A stretch of DNA of 27,060 nucleotides, taken from NCBI GenBank assembly GCA_002104895.1, contig MCFG01000581.1, positions 1 to 27,060 on the forward strand, written 5' to 3'. A model generated the notes under the pieces. That model was not told where the DNA came from and searched no databases. It saw only the letters and a program-made list of their open reading frames with translations. A program made the position numbers and the translations under genes. Positions 10,961 to 20,175 of this stretch are shown in pieces; the stretch's first letter is position 1, and each line of letters begins with the position of its first letter. Source of the stretch: Anaeromyces robustus. Its lineage: Eukaryota > Neocallimastigomycota > Neocallimastigomycetes > Neocallimastigales > Neocallimastigaceae.

Positions 10961-12563
10961 ATTTAAATTAAATCATAATATTATTTATTTTTAATTGATT
11001 TTTATAATTATTTAATATTTATTAATTTATTTTATATATATATATATTTTAAAATAAGTTTCAATATTTCTTTTATATTATTGTTGATATTACAAAAAAT
11101 ATATATAAATATAATATATATATTTTTCATATTATTAGAAATATTTTTAAATTGTGAATTATATTTCTTACATTAATAAAAGTGTAATACAAATACATTT
11201 AAAAAATTTCTGTTTCTATTAATAATTATATTCTTTTTACTAATTATTTAATTAGTTAAAAAATTGACTAATCATTTTCAAATATTTTATATGGCTTTGC
11301 ATTTTAATTTAATTTTATTTAATTATTTTTTATTTTTTATTTATTTTTTCTTTTTTTTTCTTTTAAATTATATTTTCCTTAAAAAATATTTTTATTATTA
11401 GAATAAAAAAAAAAAACAAAACAAAGAACAAAAAATAATATAATATATATATAAATATAAGAAATATTATATATAATTAATAATTATTATAATTGTAACT
11501 TTTTTAAAAATATCAATATTGACAACATGAATAATTTAAATGAAGAAAAACCAAAACATCATACAATAATAAACCAAAATAGAAAGACAATTGTAAAATT
11601 TATGAAAAATAATGATATTATAAATATTAAAAAATTTATCTTTGAAAATAATATAAAATTAAAAAGTTTTAATGTTAATAATAAATTTGACTTTTTAATT
11701 TATGCAATTGGTAAAAATCTTTCTCCTAGTATGGTGAGATATTTCTATAAAAAATGCCATTATAAAACTATTAATTATAAATTTGTATTAAGAAGAAAAA
11801 ACATTTTAACACCACTTTTACTCGCGTTAATAAAATCGAATTATGTTTTAGCTGAAGAAATTCTAAAAAATGGAGGTGATATTAATTATAAAATGATAAA
11901 ATATAATATTTTATATTGTTTATATAATTATAAATCTTTAACTGCAAAAAATGTTAAATTTATATTAAATCATGGATTCAATATTGATTCAATCAATGAC
12001 CATAACTTAATATCAAAATTAAACATGGATATACTCCAGTTAATTTTAAAACGTTGTATTTTTGATAATGCTTTTATATTAAAATTAATAAATATTCATG
12101 TCAATAAACAAACTTTATCAGAAGAAGAACTTAATGATTTAATTTCTTCTGAAACAAATAAAATTAAAGTAACGGATGAATGGTATCAAAAAGCTTTGTC
12201 AAACAAAAGATATAAGGATATTGAAGAAGTTTACTACTATAAAGATATTAATTACAATAGACAAGAATTAAAGCAATTATTTTTCTATCTTGAAATGGAA
12301 TATGCTTATTTAAGAATTCCAGAACAATATAGACTTTTAAAACAAGTTGAAACTCAACAAATAAAAATTCCAATGACAAAAGATGATCTAGATGAACAAT
12401 ATAATAAACTTTATGTATTATTATTTAAATTTTTAAACTATTTTATTGGTTATGGAAAATTACGTGGATTAAGAGAATTTTTTAGAGAAAATGAATTTGT
12501 TTTTAAGGATATACGCTATACTGAATATGATATGATAACTTATGCAATTAAACATGATATTTC

Positions 12564-13135
12564 TGTAACGAACTTAGTGAGAAATTCACTAGGTTGTTGT
12601 AGTATTTCAATAATTAAAATAAAATAAACAAACAAAATAAATAACACAATATTAAAACATAATGTTTATGGATTTATTTTGTATTTTATTTAATATTTAA
12701 ATATTTAATATTTTTCTTATTAATAATGACTCAAAGAGTAAAAATAATATTAATACATTTCTTTTATATTCAAGACTTATTCTAAATCATTACGTGATTG
12801 GTTTACTTATTTAAATAACAAAATATTTAATTATTTAACTATTACTATAATTAAGTGAATACATAATTAGTATCTAAATAAAATCGTATTTATATCTAAG
12901 TGAACGAATAACTAATATCCAAATAAATCTAACTAAGTGAATGAATAATTATAGACTAAATAATTCTATTAATAAAATAAGTAAATGAACAAATGTATTA
13001 ATAACTAAATAAATGAATAATTTTCCAAATCAAAAAGGTAAAAGTAGGATTCGAACCAGTGATATCTATGATAAAGGTAGAAGTAGTTACCGTTGAGCCA
13101 CGAAGTTCCTTAATGTCGTTGTTGATACCGTTACA
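12564..13135 (-). repeat. 3' LTR of the 1.66-kb element
   Basis: Direct repeat of 13650-14221, 572 bp, with 7-bp inverted ends TGTAACG/CGTTACA. In element orientation it starts at 13135 with U3, which holds a tRNA-like module at its beginning. Confidence 0.9.
13036..13107 (-). other. tRNA-like module (Pol III A and B boxes) in LTR U3
   Basis: On the element strand TGGCTCAACGG (13100-13090) fits the A box and GGTTCGAATCC (13057-13047) is a perfect B box, 43 bases apart start to start. Runs of four and five T follow within about 20 bases, as in Pol III terminators. The arms pair poorly, so this is a tRNA-derived promoter-like segment rather than a working tRNA. Confidence 0.65.
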
Positions 13136-13137
13136 AT

Positions 13138-13147
13138 ACCCCCCTTC
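13138..13147 (-). other. polypurine tract of the 1.66-kb element
   Basis: On the element strand GAAGGGGGGT lies two bases before the 3' LTR start. A purine tract here is where plus-strand DNA synthesis starts in LTR elements, and it fixes the orientation as minus. Confidence 0.7.
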
Positions 13148-13639
13148 GAAGATCGGATTCCAGACGATCAATAGAATAGAAAACCTTGTCTAAAATGGAA
13201 ATCAGAATCTGTAAGTTGCGAATAACCGAAAACTATAACGAAAACTAAAGAAAACTAAGAAAAAAACAAAAATATTATTCACACTAAGAGCTGTCCAATG
13301 CAAGCGAGTTGTATGCTAAGAAGTAGTTTCCAAAATCTAAAAAAGGTAGTTTCTAGCGATTCAAGAGCGATATCAGAGAGTTTAATAGTCCAAAAAGTAG
13401 CTAACATCCTCCTCTTGATAGAAATGCACTTATTTTGATGACTTTTTCCTTAATTCTTGATGGATGAGTGCACTCAAAACCTTTAGGTCCAAAGCTCGAT
13501 GGATGCATTATCGTTCAGAAAAATTTTCATAATTATTGAAATTTCTAAATTTTAATATTAAATAATAAAATTAATAATGTTAACAATGGTTACGTTGACA
13601 AAGGGATACTACAACAAGGTAGTGAATGTTTTGCAACGG

Positions 13640-13649
13640 GAGTCATTAT
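13640..13649 (-). other. self-priming-type primer site of the 1.66-kb element
   Basis: Directly after the 5' LTR the element strand reads ATAATGACTC. It is perfectly complementary to GAGTCATTAT within the LTR (minus strand, 13818-13809), which lies 36 bases after a TATAAAAG (13854-13847). No complement to a tRNA 3' end (TGG...) is present at this place. Confidence 0.65.
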
Positions 13650-14221
13650 TGTAACGAACTTAGTGAGAAATTCACTAGGTTGTTGTAGTATTTCAATAAT
13701 TAAAATAAAATAAACAAACAAAATAAATAACACAATATTAAAACATAATGTTTATGGATTTATTTTGTATTTTATTTAATATTTAAATATTTAATATTTT
13801 TCTTATTAATAATGACTCAAAGAGTAAAAATAATATTAATACATTTCTTTTATATTCAAGACTTATTCTAAATCATTACGTGATTGGTTTACTTATTTAA
13901 ATAACAAAATATTTAATTATTTAACTATTACTATAATTAAGTGAATACATAATTAGTATCTAAATAAAATCGTATTTATATCTAAGTGAACGAATAACTA
14001 ATATCTAAATAAATCTAACTAAGTGAATGAATAATTATAGACTAAATAATTCTATTAATAAAATAAGTAAATGAACAAATGTATTAATAACTAAATAAAT
14101 GAATAATTTTCCAAATCAAAAAGGTAAAAGTAGGATTCGAACCAGTGATATCTATGATAAAGGTAGAAGTAGTTACCGTTGAGCCACGAAGTTCCTTAAT
14201 GTCGTTGTTGATACCGTTACA
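13650..14221 (-). repeat. 5' LTR of the 1.66-kb element
   Basis: 572-bp LTR almost identical to 12564-13135. It contains a TATA box on the minus strand at 13854-13847 and the proposed transcript start at about 13818. Confidence 0.9.
14122..14193 (-). other. tRNA-like module (Pol III A and B boxes) in LTR U3
   Basis: Second copy of the module at 13036-13107. The A box is at 14186-14176 and the B box at 14143-14133 on the element strand. Confidence 0.65.
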
Positions 14222-14360
14222 ATTTCAAATCATTGTATAAAAAGAATACTTACCTATTTCCCAGTAAGTGAAATAAAAGATCAATGGAGAGAAATTGCTA
14301 ACGAAAAAAAGAATCGTTCAGTTATAAAGATTATTCAAAAAACTTTAAAATACTAATATT

Positions 14361-14800
14361 AAAATTTTTTTTAAATAATGCTATAATAATAGCATTAAAT
14401 ATTTTCATTATACAATATTTTTTTATAAATATTATAATAATAGTATTAAATGTTTTCATTATATAATATTAAAATATAAATAATGTTATAATATTAGTAT
14501 TAAATATTTTCATTATACAATATTAAAATGTAAATAATGTTATAATATTAGTATTAAATATTTTCATTATACAATATTAAAATGTAAATAATGTTATAAT
14601 ATTAGTATTAAATATTTTCATTATACAATATTAAAATGTAAATAATGTTATAATATTAGTATTAAATATTTTCATTATACAATATTAAAATGTAAATATT
14701 GTTATAATATTAGTATTAAATATTTTCATTATACAATATTAAAATGTAAATAATGTTATAATATTAGTATTAAATATTTTCATTATACAATATTAAAATT
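14361..14800. repeat. tandem repeat, unit 54 bp, 7-8 copies
   Basis: Units contain AATGTTATAATATTAGTATT followed by AAATATTTTCATTATACAAT, with a step of 54 bases (for example AATGTAAATA at 14581 and 14635). The inner copies are nearly identical and the outer ones degenerate. The array begins five bases after the stop codon of the ankyrin-like gene, so it would lie in or just beyond its 3' untranslated region. Confidence 0.85.
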
Positions 14801-14960
14801 AAAATATAAATAAACATTTAATTAATTATTTATTTTAAATTATATATTTAAATATTTTTTTCTATATTAAAATATAAATAAACATTTAATTAATTATTTA
14901 TTTTAAATTATATATTTAAATATTTTTTTTCTATATTAAAATATAAATAAACATTTAATT
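14801..14960. repeat. tandem repeat, unit 68-69 bp, just over 2 copies
   Basis: AAAATATAAATAAACATTTA starts copies at 14801, 14869 and 14938, the last one partial. This array joins the 54-bp array directly and ends about 30 bp before the copia LTR. Confidence 0.8.
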
Positions 14961-14992
14961 TCAAAATTAATATATAAATATTTATTATTTTA

Positions 14993-15210
14993 TGTTAAGA
15001 TACTTTATTATATTTTATAATAATTTACTACATATTATCTTTCTTTTTTCAATCAAAAGAATAAATAGAGAATTTATTTCCTATTTATATTTAATAAAAG
15101 ATTAAATATTATTTCTATTGGTTGATACAATAATATTAAGGGGTTATTTATTTATATAAATAATATAAGTTAATTATGTTATGATAAACACAATAAATAT
15201 TATTCTGACA
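14993..15210 (-). repeat. candidate 3' LTR of the copia element
   Basis: On the element strand it starts TGTCAGAATAATATT directly after the purine tract, carries a TATAAATAGG at 15089-15080 and ends CTTAACA at 14993. About 218 bp. No second copy is in the window, so the inner end is well supported by the purine tract while the outer end is only a TG...CA guess. Confidence 0.5.
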
Positions 15211-15219
15211 TTCCTCCTT
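15211..15219 (-). other. polypurine tract of the copia element
   Basis: AAGGAGGAA on the element strand, touching the TGTCAG start of the 3' LTR, about 47 bases after the pol stop codon. Confidence 0.7.
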
Positions 15220-15265
15220 AAATTAATCTTTCTATAAGATTAATTTAATATTTTATTTGTTTATT

Positions 15266-16441
15266 TTAATGGTCAATTTTAGTTAGTATTGAATTTCTAA
15301 ATTTATCCATTAATGTGTTATCAAGATATTTGGTAAAACCATCAGCTAAATTATATTTTGATTTTATATATTTTAGTTTAATTTTCCTTTGGTTAATTAA
15401 TTCTCTTATATAGTGATAACGTATATCAATATGCTTTGTTTTAGGATTAATTGATTGATTTTCACTATTATAAATGGCTGCTTTATTGTCGACGTTAATT
15501 GTTAAGTAATTTAAGTTAAAATTTAGTTCATTTAAAAAATTCATATACCATACACTATGCTTCGCGCATTCACTCAAGCTATAATATTCAGCTTCTGCCG
15601 TAGACGTTGATACACAATGTTGAAGTTTTGAATACCAACTAGTGGGTGAACCACCTATCGATATTAGAAAACCTGAGGTGGACCTTCTAGTGACTGGATC
15701 CCCAGCATAGTCAGCATCTGTATATATTTCAATTGATGTGTTTTTTGTAAATTTGATTCCATAATTGGCGGTTGATTTTATATATCTGAAAATTTTTAAC
15801 ACACTTTCCCAATCTTCATAATTTGGATTGTTTGAATTCCTTGATGCTCTACTTACGGCAAAAAGAATATCCGGACGTGTACATATTGCAAAATATAATA
15901 GATTTCCAATAGCACTTCGATATTTTGTTTCATTAAATTTTATTTCTCTTAATTCTTTGTTTTCTACTGGCTTTAAATTCCTTGTTTGTCTATAATTGTC
16001 AATATTAAACTTATTTAAAATATCGTTAATATATCTTTTTTGATGTAATATATACCCACCTTTACATTTTTCAAATTTGATTCCAATTACGAAATCCACA
16101 TCCCCAATGTCTTTGATTTCAAATTTTTCTTTAATTAATCTTTTTGTATTGTTAATTTCTGATTCTGTTCCTGAAATTAATATATCATCGACGTATACAG
16201 ATAATATACATATTATGTCTTTATTTCTGTTTTCTTTTACGTATATACAGGGTTCACTAAAAAGTCGTCTGAAATTTATTTTAATTAGTTCTGCATTTAG
16301 TTTTTCATTCCATTGCTTACCAGCTTGTTTTAGCCCGTAAAGTGCCTTATTTAATTTCCAATAACATTTGTTGAACCCTGGATCACCTTCGGGTGCCTTC
16401 ATGTATATATTTTCATTCAATGGTGCATTTAAATAGGCGGC
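15266..16441 (-). CDS. Ty1/copia pol fragment: reverse transcriptase and RNase H
   Basis: The copia part of this frame begins at AAYLNAPLNENIYMK and shows the family series: LNKALYGLKQAGKQW, the catalytic YVDDIL, the DIGDVDFVIGIKFE block, GNLLYFAICTRPDILFAVS, then RNase H with YTDADYAGDP, STSGFLISIGG, STAEAEYYSLSE and the closing KHIDIRYHYIRELI and NLADGFTK. These are the RT and RNase H of a Ty1/copia polyprotein. An ATG-started reading of this frame extends to 16501, but its first ~19 residues are encoded by the neighbouring LTR and are not copia sequence. Fossil fragment. Confidence 0.9.
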   Translation of the reverse strand, partial: AAYLNAPLNENIYMKAPEGDPGFNKCYWKLNKALYGLKQAGKQWNEKLNAELIKINFRRLFSEPCIYVKENRNKDIICILSVYVDDILISGTESEINNTKRLIKEKFEIKDIGDVDFVIGIKFEKCKGGYILHQKRYINDILNKFNIDNYRQTRNLKPVENKELREIKFNETKYRSAIGNLLYFAICTRPDILFAVSRASRNSNNPNYEDWESVLKIFRYIKSTANYGIKFTKNTSIEIYTDADYAGDPVTRRSTSGFLISIGGSPTSWYSKLQHCVSTSTAEAEYYSLSECAKHSVWYMNFLNELNFNLNYLTINVDNKAAIYNSENQSINPKTKHIDIRYHYIRELINQRKIKLKYIKSKYNLADGFTKYLDNTLMDKFRNSILTKIDH

Positions 16442-17151
16442 TGTAAGGAACGGTAGTTCCAATATTACAATTGACACCAAAATCTGAAGTAACACAAACA
16501 AAATAAAATTTAAAATAAAAGATACTTATTGCAATATCAGAACACCTTTCCTTTGTTAACCTGAAAGGTCGGTGTCGAGATATATATATTAGTAAGATTT
16601 AGTTTTAAGTTTTATTTTATTTTATTTAAAATATGTTTTATTAGAATTTAGTTTTATTAATTATTAAAAATTAATAATAACTAATCTTTGTAGTATTTCA
16701 AACTACTTATGAATTAATTATTACTAATATATATAAAGTTATAAAAGAATAAAAGCACAAAGAAAAATATTTTAACTAAAAGTTTTACACCTATTTATAC
16801 TTTTTGCGGAAAAATAGTTTTAAAAATAAAAGTTCATAAAAAATAATAAAAATTGCTAGAAACTAAGATATTTTGTTATAAAATGAATCTCATAGAAAAA
16901 TAAAGAAATATTATATAATTTTTTCTTAAAGTTTCTAATTCTATTCCATGTAATTCTATAAAGAATACAGAAATAAAATACAGAAACAAATACAGAATAA
17001 AATACAGAAATTTATAATAAATAAATTTAAAATAAAATTTTTATAAAATTTGGAACAAGGTGTGAGTCGAACCCAGAGTGTTCGCCCAGATGGTCATAGT
17101 TACTAACCACTAGACCATGGTTACTATTTTACTAATTGAGGATTCGTTACA
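16442..17151 (-). repeat. 3' LTR of the 5.2-kb element
   Basis: About 710 bp, near-identical to 20971-21685 and, in reverse, to the solo LTR at 25442-26156. It abuts the copia pol fragment on its outer side. A four-fold ATACAGAA-type motif array lies in U3 at about 16974-17012. Confidence 0.92.
17052..17124 (-). other. tRNA-like module (Pol III A and B boxes) in LTR U3
   Basis: The element strand carries TGGTCTAGTGGTTAG, identical to the D-arm consensus of eukaryotic tRNA-Glu, and GGTTCGACTCA as B box, with starts 44 bases apart as in a real tRNA. A TTTT follows within about 5 bases of the 73-nt unit. The acceptor and anticodon stems pair badly. Confidence 0.7.
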
Positions 17152-17154
17152 TGG

Positions 17155-17163
17155 TCCTCCTTC
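17155..17163 (-). other. polypurine tract of the 5.2-kb element
   Basis: GAAGGAGGA on the element strand, three bases before the TGTAACG start of the 3' LTR. The spacing is close to that in the 1.66-kb element. Confidence 0.65.
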
Positions 17164-17729
17164 AGGATTCGGATACCAGACGAATCTTAAAACTAGGCTA
17201 AACTATACTAAGAAAATTTTAACTAAATTTTAAACTATACTAAACTATACTATATAGGTGTAAAAATAATATAATTTGATATTAATAAAAATACATGAAT
17301 ATAATAAATACATGAATATTAATAAAGTTTATATGATATTGATAATAATAATAAGGAAACTAAACTAAACTAAACTAAAGATTTTAAACTAATAATAATA
17401 CTAATTTGATAAAAAATATTGATTAAAATAAGGTTTTAATATTTTGAGATTCATTATTTAAGTTTTTTTCTTTTTCAATTTTGATTTGTTTTATACAAAA
17501 TAACAGGGTAAATTTTCAAGGTGGTTTATCTTCATAAGGGATGTATGCATCAACTTTAAAAATTCTTTAAATTTGTTGTTTTTGATTTTCTTTTGTATTT
17601 AATTGATTTTGAAATAAAAAATTTTGAATTTGATTTATTCTTATTATTCACAACTAACTTCTTGAAAAGATTGGAATATTGAGGTGTTTTTAAGTTTATT
17701 AAGAATTATTATTGTTGGACTTCTGTTCT
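17164..17729 (-). other. 3' untranslated part of the 5.2-kb element
   Basis: Between the gag-protease stop and the purine tract there is no open frame and no trace of reverse transcriptase or integrase. Short CTAAA/ACTATA-type repeats occur near 17195-17265 and 17355-17395. Confidence 0.6.
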
Positions 17730-19331
17730 TTACATTAAGCAAGAATTAAGATTGCCAGAGGAAACAGATTGATTACCAGATTTCAGATTATTACAAGAAT
17801 TATTATTAAAAGAATCGTTACTAAGATTAACAGAGTTACAAGGAGAATTACTAGAGTTAACAGGATTACAAGAATTTGTACTAAGATTAACAGGATTATT
17901 ACAAGAATTTTTTCTAGGAAGTACACAAGAGTTAGAAACATAAGTTGGTTTATTATTATTTTTCAAAGGTTGTGAATTAATTGATTTTGTACGTTCTGAG
18001 TGGAAACAAGAAGTATTACAAGAAGGTTTATTGCCAGAGTGATTATCAAGATTATTATTATTTTTAGAATGAGGTTTACAAGATTTATCAGATTTTGTAT
18101 TTTGAGAATTCGTCACGAATGAATTTGGGAGTATTAAACAATTTGAAAGACAGTAATTTGAATTGAAAGTTATTTCTTTAGTTGTAAAATTGATAGAGGG
18201 ATTGTGAGTTACGAGCCAATCTATTCCAAGAATACCACAATACGAAGGTAGATCCACAATATAGAATTCTGTTTTACAAAGGTGATTTTTATATTTCAAC
18301 GAGATGGGATAAGTTTTACCAAAAATTGTTTGATTTCCGGCTACTCCAGAAACGGCAGGAAAAGTGGAATCTGAGTCGAAAGGAATATTGTTTTCTTTAG
18401 CAAAGTGTATATCCATAAGATTTAATTGAGAACCTGAATCGATGAGTAGTTTAGCATTGCAAGAAGAGTTTAAAGTTTGTAGATTGAATTCGGCAACTGG
18501 AGCATTCAAAGATGGATCATCAGAAAGTCTAGGTCTTGATTTTGGTTTGGATTCTGGATTAGAAATAAAAGCATTGCTGGAAGAGGGTTTATTGTCATCT
18601 TCATTCACTTTATTCTTTAAAGGGCAATTATTAACTTGGTGATTTTTCAATCCATAGTAGAAACAAAGATGTTCTTTTCTTCTTCTTTCTTTTTCTTCAC
18701 GGGTTATTGTTTCATTAGATTTACTTGAGGAAAATTGAAACGAACTAGAATGGCGACCAGAGGAATGATTGCTTGAATTATTCGATTTAAAATATTGATT
18801 ATGAGTGGAGAGTTTTAAATCTATACGAGAAGCTATGGTTTGAAGAGAGAATAAGAATTGTGGCCCAGGAAACATTTCTAAGATTCTAGTTGCAATATTG
18901 TCGTTTAATCCTGCGAGAAAAGCATCCATTTTAGCAGCTTCATTCCAAGAAGAGTCATCTGCATATTTATTAAACTCCAGGATATAGCTTCTTACATCTC
19001 CTAGACGTCTCTGTTTAATGGTTCTGAGCTTTTGGTTTGCTATGAAGGTTGAATCATAATTTCCAAAGGTAGCTTTAAACTTGGATATAAACGCTTCATA
19101 GTCATCTAGGCATGGGTCCACATTTTCAATTAAAGTTGCGGCCCAATTCATTGCAGAACCGTAAAGTCTGGAAATGATGTATGCAACCTTAACTGGATCT
19201 TCAGAAAACTTTTCTGGTTGCAACATAAAGACAAGGTTCATTTTTGCAAGGAAGCCTTTAAAGAAACGACGGTCTCCAGCGAATCCATCTTTGTACATAA
19301 CGTTTGCATTGAGAAAGTTATCTTCGTTCAT
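17730..19331 (-). CDS. gag-protease protein of the 5.2-kb element
   Basis: 533-residue frame. The capsid-type gag domain covers about residues 10-165 (KVAYIISRLYGSAMNWA, DYEAFISKFKATFGNYD, RLGDVRSYILEFNKYAD, LNDNIATRILEMFPGPQ), matching the retrotransposon gag family of Ty3/gypsy elements. A Ser/Asn-rich linker, a basic segment and a zinc-knuckle-like segment follow at about 205-240. An aspartic protease domain lies around 275-390 with the active-site LLIDSGSQLNLMD and a later GILGIDWL. The last ~140 residues are a low-complexity tail rich in Asn, Ser, Cys and Pro, with repeated NSCN and NPVN-type phrases. No reverse transcriptase follows. The gag domain is about 80% identical by eye to that at 21686-22394. 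Confidence 0.85.
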   Translation of the reverse strand: MNEDNFLNANVMYKDGFAGDRRFFKGFLAKMNLVFMLQPEKFSEDPVKVAYIISRLYGSAMNWAATLIENVDPCLDDYEAFISKFKATFGNYDSTFIANQKLRTIKQRRLGDVRSYILEFNKYADDSSWNEAAKMDAFLAGLNDNIATRILEMFPGPQFLFSLQTIASRIDLKLSTHNQYFKSNNSSNHSSGRHSSSFQFSSSKSNETITREEKERRRKEHLCFYYGLKNHQVNNCPLKNKVNEDDNKPSSSNAFISNPESKPKSRPRLSDDPSLNAPVAEFNLQTLNSSCNAKLLIDSGSQLNLMDIHFAKENNIPFDSDSTFPAVSGVAGNQTIFGKTYPISLKYKNHLCKTEFYIVDLPSYCGILGIDWLVTHNPSINFTTKEITFNSNYCLSNCLILPNSFVTNSQNTKSDKSCKPHSKNNNNLDNHSGNKPSCNTSCFHSERTKSINSQPLKNNNKPTYVSNSCVLPRKNSCNNPVNLSTNSCNPVNSSNSPCNSVNLSNDSFNNNSCNNLKSGNQSVSSGNLNSCLM

Positions 19332-19446
19332 CTTTATTTGATTAATTTATTATTGGACTCGACTAGGAATTCAAATTGTTTATTAAGGTAAATTTAAATT
19401 TTAATTTCGCTTTTTATGCCTTACAACTCAAAAATAAACCGGCAAA

Positions 19447-19600
19447 AGCTACTAACTAGAGGTATATACTAGACCTCGAAATAAATATTAAAACTATATA
19501 ATTAAAGTCGCTTCACCTTCACGACCAACCTCCAGCCTTCGGTGACTGAAGTTCCTTATTTGCCAGAGCTTACGAAGGTATTGAACTTGAACGTCCGATA
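19447..19600 (-). ncRNA. conserved leader RNA block with hairpins (copy 1)
   Basis: Conserved with 22826-22985. On the element strand it holds CAGTC...GGCTG and GGTCG...CGACT hairpins and, at 19477-19459, the hairpin GAGGT-CTAGTATAT-ACCTC. The GGTCG stem is kept by a G-U pair here where the other copy has G-C. Role unknown; packaging, dimerisation or translation control are possible. Confidence 0.5.
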
Positions 19601-19738
19601 TTGCAGTGCTTTTTATCACACAACAATTCCTTCCCCCAAGAAAGCGTGCTTTTCACACTACCCACTTTTATCAATACCTAAGTAACTAATTGACTATAGT
19701 TTCTTAACCTACTAGAAACTAGTTACTTACGCCAAACA

Positions 19739-19780
19739 CTCTGTATATGAGCTCTAAACGCTCCTAGTATATTTTACAAA
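19739..19780 (-). ncRNA. conserved leader hairpin with sequence complementary to a later loop (copy 1)
   Basis: The element strand reads ATATACTAGGAGCG and then GAGCTCATATACAG, a GAGC...GCTC hairpin conserved at 23090-23130. Its ATATACTAG (19772-19764) is the exact complement of the CTAGTATAT loop at 19472-19464. Confidence 0.45.
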
Positions 19781-19861
19781 TAATTTACCTTAAAAATTAA
19801 ATAAATATTTGATTACACAGAAGTTTACAAAGATGTTTTTTTCTTTTAATAATTTTTTCTA

Positions 19862-19950
19862 TTTCACACTGCTGTTCTTTCAGTTTATCAACTTACTCGA
19901 GCTGAATGTAGGACTTACGTCTGAGCCTACCAGCGAGGGCCAATGTGAAA
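19862..19950 (-). ncRNA. structured leader RNA motif, copy A1 (89 nt)
   Basis: On the element strand TTTCACATTG at the start pairs with CAGTGTGAAA at the end. Inside are GTAGG...CCTAC, the invariant CCCTCGCTGGTAGG, and the invariant loop GTTGATAAA followed by CTGAA. The same motif occurs at 22596-22676 and 23195-23281 with compensatory changes in the closing stem. I do not recognise the family. Confidence 0.65.
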
Positions 19951-20043
19951 CTCGAAATTTTAATTATAAAAGAAAAGAAGGACAGTATAAAAATAAGGAT
20001 CCTCAGAATGATTCTCCTTATTAAAAATTTTATTAAATTTATA

Positions 20044-20080
<37 letters not shown>

Positions 20081-20134
20081 ATATAACAAAAATAAATTTT
20101 TTTTTTTTTTTTTTTTAAACTATATAACAAAAAT

Positions 20135-20175
<41 letters not shown>

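Larger units (their letters stand above)
12564..14221 (-). mobile_element. 1.66-kb non-coding LTR element (TRIM-like), looks whole
   Basis: Two 572-bp direct repeats flank 514 bp of internal DNA with no open frame of note. The ends are TGTAACG and CGTTACA, and the element is bounded by the perfect target duplication ATTTC (12559-12563 and 14222-14226). Minus orientation is chosen because a purine tract abuts the LTR at 13135 and a primer-site-like segment abuts the LTR at 13650. The two LTRs differ by about one base by eye, so the insertion is recent. With no gag, protease or reverse transcriptase it must be mobilised in trans. The matching LTR ends, tRNA-like module and self-priming signal suggest that relatives of the 16-24 kb elements supply the enzymes. 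Confidence 0.85.
11527..14356 (+). pseudogene. ankyrin-like protein gene split by an LTR element
   Basis: The host frame runs from the ATG at 11527 to 12563, where a 1,658-bp LTR element with the 5-bp duplication ATTTC is inserted. Past the element the same frame resumes at 14227 and ends at a TAA at 14354-14356, so the gene before insertion coded for about 388 residues. The apparent ORF end at 12627 lies inside the LTR, and its last ~20 residues are not host sequence. One ankyrin-type unit is readable: TPLLLALIKSNYVLAEEILK then NGGDIN (about residues 97-118). The N-terminus and middle are homologous to the gene at 6517-7880. The C-terminal tail (KDQWREIANEKKN) is charged. Function is unknown; protein binding is the usual role of such repeats. 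The insertion looks recent because the flanking host frame is otherwise clean. Confidence 0.8.
14993..16441 (-). mobile_element. Ty1/copia element, 3' part only
   Basis: Contains the distal part of pol (reverse transcriptase from its middle onward, then RNase H), a purine tract and a candidate 3' LTR. The 5' part (LTR, gag, protease, integrase and the beginning of reverse transcriptase) is absent from the window because another LTR element abuts it at 16442. It is a broken fossil. It is older than the abutting element, which lies within its reading region. Confidence 0.85.

Noticed and set aside
12564-12627. C-terminal end of the ankyrin-like ORF as it reads in the window
   Set aside because: The last ~20 residues are encoded by the inserted LTR, and the same bases recur in the second LTR at 13650.
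16442-16501. An ATG-started N-terminal extension of the copia pol frame
   Set aside because: These bases belong to the neighbouring LTR, which is shared with two other LTR copies in the window. The extension is an accidental read-through.
17052-17124. A functional tRNA-Glu gene
   Set aside because: The D-arm consensus, box spacing and length fit, but acceptor, anticodon and T stems pair poorly and no credible anticodon loop is formed. It recurs within every LTR, so it is a tRNA-derived part of the LTR.
17769-18642. Two plus-strand frames opposite gag-protease
   Set aside because: They are antisense shadows of the gag-protease low-complexity tail and linker.
19862-19950. Hammerhead or HDV-like ribozyme in the leader motif
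   Set aside because: UUGAUAA and GAAAG resemble pieces of a hammerhead core, and CCTCGCTGG recalls HDV, but the required core order and the HDV double-pseudoknot pairings are not met in all three copies.
19809-20024. 71-residue plus-strand open frame
   Set aside because: It overlaps the structured leader motif on the other strand, and the counterpart in the older element is not open in the same frame. It is a chance frame.
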